From Clostridium sporogenes (lineage in GTDB: Bacteria > Bacillota > Clostridia > Clostridiales > Clostridiaceae), in assembly GCF_001020205.1 (NCBI RefSeq), contig NZ_CP011663.1, forward strand, positions 2,914,001 through 2,978,000: a DNA stretch of 64,000 nucleotides, written 5' to 3'. The notes beneath the pieces were generated by a model. It was given only the letters and a program-made list of their open reading frames with translations, was not told the DNA's origin and made no database searches. Position 1 is the stretch's first letter. Each line of letters begins with the position of its first letter. This document shows, piece after piece, positions 62,307-64,000 of the stretch. Both the position numbers and the translations under genes were made by a program.

Positions 62307-62836
62307 ATTACTTCCCCCTTACCTATATTAAGAATCTCGCATATTTTCTCTACAGTATGTCCCTCTTCAAGTAACTTGCTTACTTCATTAACTTTTATGC
62401 TATTATCATCTTCAAGGCTATTTTTATCATTATCATTTGTTAAAATATCTTTTTGAATATTCTTTTTGTTTATTTCCTTGGAAATATTTTCATCATTCTT
62501 GTTATCTATGTATTTAGGTTGTAATAAATTCCCCTCACTTTCCTTAGGGTAATTTGTACTATGATTTTTCTTATAGAAATATTCTGCTTCTATATTATTT
62601 TCGTATGTATGCTTTAAAACATTTAGCTCTTTCTTTAAATATTCCATTTCTTTTTGAATATCTATTAAGGTTTCAGCAAATTCTTTTCTTATTAGTCCTA
62701 TTTCTTCCTTATATTCATCTATATTCTCAATACTACCTTTAAGAGTTTCACTAAAAGAACCCTTTTCCTTTCTTATAGCTTTAAAATTTATAAATATAAG
62801 TATTGATCCTATAACAATTAATAAAAAAGCTACCAT
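62279..62836 (-). CDS. DUF6115-type membrane-anchored coiled-coil protein
   Basis: The 185-residue protein has an N-terminal membrane segment (about residues 2-18), a coiled coil (about 30-85), a lysine/asparagine-rich linker, and a C-terminal helix-turn-helix-like unit VSKLLEEGHTVEKICEILNIGKGEVILIKEL. This arrangement is common next to fliA/sigD in clostridia. The function is unknown; linking flagellar assembly to the envelope is a guess. It follows sigma-D by 26 bases. Confidence 0.78.
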   Translation of the reverse strand: MVAFLLIVIGSILIFINFKAIRKEKGSFSETLKGSIENIDEYKEEIGLIRKEFAETLIDIQKEMEYLKKELNVLKHTYENNIEAEYFYKKNHSTNYPKESEGNLLQPKYIDNKNDENISKEINKKNIQKDILTNDNDKNSLEDDNSIKVNEVSKLLEEGHTVEKICEILNIGKGEVILIKELYLK

Positions 62837-62862
62837 TTTTTATTCTCCCTATTAATTCGGTT

Positions 62863-63591
62863 TTAGTTATATTTTAATTTAGCCATAGCCTTCTTTAGAT
62901 GGATTATAGCTCTACTATGAAGTTGGCACACTCTAGATTCAGATACACTTAATATTTTCCCTATTTCTTTTAAAGTAAGCTCTTCATAATAATATAAGGT
63001 TACTACTAATCTATCCTTTTCATTGAGAAGTTCTATGGCTTTAGCTAAGTAATCTAATTGTTCATTTTCTTCTACATGTTTTTCTGGACTTGGGCTTTTT
63101 TCATCCTTTATGGTTCCTATAAGTGGCACCTCATCCTCTGATGAGAATATTAAATCCTCTAGAGAAATTACTGATATATAATTTATATAATTTTCAATTT
63201 CACTTACTTCCTTTAAAGATATGTTTAACTCATCTGCTATTTGTATTAGGTTTGGCTCTTTGTTTAATTTCTTTTGAAGTCTTTCTATAGCTTCATTATA
63301 CCTGTTTAATTTGTCCATAGCCCCTTTTGATATGGGGCTATTTCTTCTTAATTCATCTATCATAGAACCCTTTATTCTTATGGATGCATAAGTAGAAAAT
63401 TTCATTCCTTTAGATTCATCAAACTTATTTAAAGCATCCATCAATCCGATCATACCATAGCTAACTAAGTCCTCATATTCTATATATTTAGTTTTACCGA
63501 TTATAACCCTAGAGGCTATATATTTAACCAAAGGAATATATTTTTTTACTATTTCTTCTTTAACATATGAATTATTATCAGCTATTGCCAT
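62863..63591 (-). CDS. sigD: Flagellar sigma factor sigma-D (FliA/WhiG family)
   Basis: The 242-residue sigma factor directs transcription of late flagellar and motility genes. Region 2 shows YEDLVSYGMIGLMDALNKFDESKGMKF-type residues (about 40-66, given in parts) followed by YASIRIKGSMIDELR near 69. Region 4 is VVTLYYYEELTLKEI with the helix-turn-helix VSESRVCQLHSRAI near 215. It lies between the PilZ gene and the DUF6115 gene. Targets are not identified here. Confidence 0.95.
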   Translation of the reverse strand: MAIADNNSYVKEEIVKKYIPLVKYIASRVIIGKTKYIEYEDLVSYGMIGLMDALNKFDESKGMKFSTYASIRIKGSMIDELRRNSPISKGAMDKLNRYNEAIERLQKKLNKEPNLIQIADELNISLKEVSEIENYINYISVISLEDLIFSSEDEVPLIGTIKDEKSPSPEKHVEENEQLDYLAKAIELLNEKDRLVVTLYYYEELTLKEIGKILSVSESRVCQLHSRAIIHLKKAMAKLKYN

Positions 63592-63604
63592 GACCTATCC
63601 TCCT

Positions 63605-64000
63605 CTATAGCCTATGCACTTGTTTTCTCATTTTAGAAAAAATAAATTTTATTATTTTTTCTCTAGTTAATACATCTATATCTGAAAATTTAACTCCATA
63701 AATATATTTCTCTTTTTCCTTTTGCTTCCTAATTATTTTACCCTTTACAGCTATATTCTCCTTGTCAAAGGGAATATTTACTATAATTTCTTCTCCAAAC
63801 TCTATATCTTTTTTAGCGTAAATTTTTAATCCGCCACCACTTATATCCACAATATCAGCATCAAAAAAATCGAATTCAGTATTGCATTTGTTAGCATAAC
63901 AAATTTCTTTTAAATCTCTTTTAGTATCTATTAGTGCTGCATAGGTTTTTAAAATTAAACTTATTCTTACAAAATTTCTTCTTTGAATTCTATTCATTTT
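63605..64000 (-). CDS. PilZ-domain protein (YcgR-like), N-terminus outside window
   Basis: The visible 132 codons hold a PilZ c-di-GMP-binding domain with the RRNFVR motif near the start and DISGGGLKIY about 45 residues later. An ATG occurs at 63997, but the frame stays open to the window edge. YcgR/YpfA-like flagellar brakes carry an extra domain before PilZ, so the real start is probably beyond 64000. It would slow the motor or alter signalling when c-di-GMP is high. It lies 13 bases before sigD. Confidence 0.88.
   Translation of the reverse strand, partial: KMNRIQRRNFVRISLILKTYAALIDTKRDLKEICYANKCNTEFDFFDADIVDISGGGLKIYAKKDIEFGEEIIVNIPFDKENIAVKGKIIRKQKEKEKYIYGVKFSDIDVLTREKIIKFIFSKMRKQVHRL

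Overview
The window is AT-rich DNA with dense coding, strong GGAGG ribosome binding sites and many hairpin-plus-T-run terminators. Its genes include a Spo0E-like phosphatase, HprK, a V-type ATPase, arginine catabolism genes, flagellar genes with sigma-D, and a UGA-containing selenoprotein gene. Together these suggest an anaerobic, motile, spore-forming Clostridium, most like proteolytic C. botulinum / C. sporogenes. The species call is inference; no rRNA or tRNA gene was seen. No phage, IS element, CRISPR array or transposase was found, so this looks like ordinary chromosome.

Layout. 0-7 kb: truncated AgcS amino-acid symporter, DUF4397 protein, stalk-domain protein, single-chain PurL. 7-11 kb: arcC-arcB and glyA. 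11-13.7 kb: a split ThrE-type exporter pair, a CsoR/CstR-family repressor and a Cof-type HAD phosphatase. 13.7-23.1 kb: a lipoprotein, then an unusual co-directional group: a 1621-residue fusion (HD, helical repeats, NMNAT-like nucleotidyltransferase, GNAT-like, phosphoribosyltransferase-like), a lactate/malate-dehydrogenase-like protein, an FMN-reductase-like protein and a PHP phosphoesterase that appears to start at ATT. 23-27.5 kb: M18 aminopeptidase, CorA, 5-formyl-THF cyclo-ligase, HprK, DUF896. 27.7-34 kb: a six-gene cluster (two arsenosugar-type glycosyltransferase-family proteins, APH-like kinase, HdrD-like Fe-S protein, two TVP38 membrane proteins) divergent from a double-rhodanese lipoprotein.

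34-41.3 kb: glpX, a small spo0E-like gene behind a cluster of DnaA-box-like 9-mers, an A-type flavoprotein, an ECF transporter S component, a HesB-like selenoprotein, a NifX-like protein, a nucleoside hydrolase and peptide deformylase. 41.5-50.1 kb: a nine-gene V-type ATPase operon (G-I-K-E-C-F-A-B-D) whose K subunit carries the sodium-binding residues. 50-59.4 kb: B12-binding radical SAM protein with a methyltransferase-like partner, zinc-phospholipase-C-like protein, sorbosone-dehydrogenase-like propeller, Ca2+ ATPase, CBS-DRTGG pyrophosphatase. 59.5-64 kb: Tyr/Met/Pro-rich protein, then the flagellar set (two rod/hook proteins, a small membrane protein with an apparent ATT start, DUF6115 protein, sigma-D, PilZ protein cut by the window edge).

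The strongest discoveries are: (1) the HesB-like selenoprotein at 38969-39271, with in-frame UGA and an 8-bp hairpin with GTGT loop placed as a bacterial SECIS; (2) a 17-bp ATACC-N7-GGTAT operator found at both that gene's promoter and the promoter of the CsoR/CstR-like repressor 26 kb away, suggesting one regulon; (3) the 14.7-22.0 kb nucleotide/cofactor-enzyme cluster, whose function is unknown.
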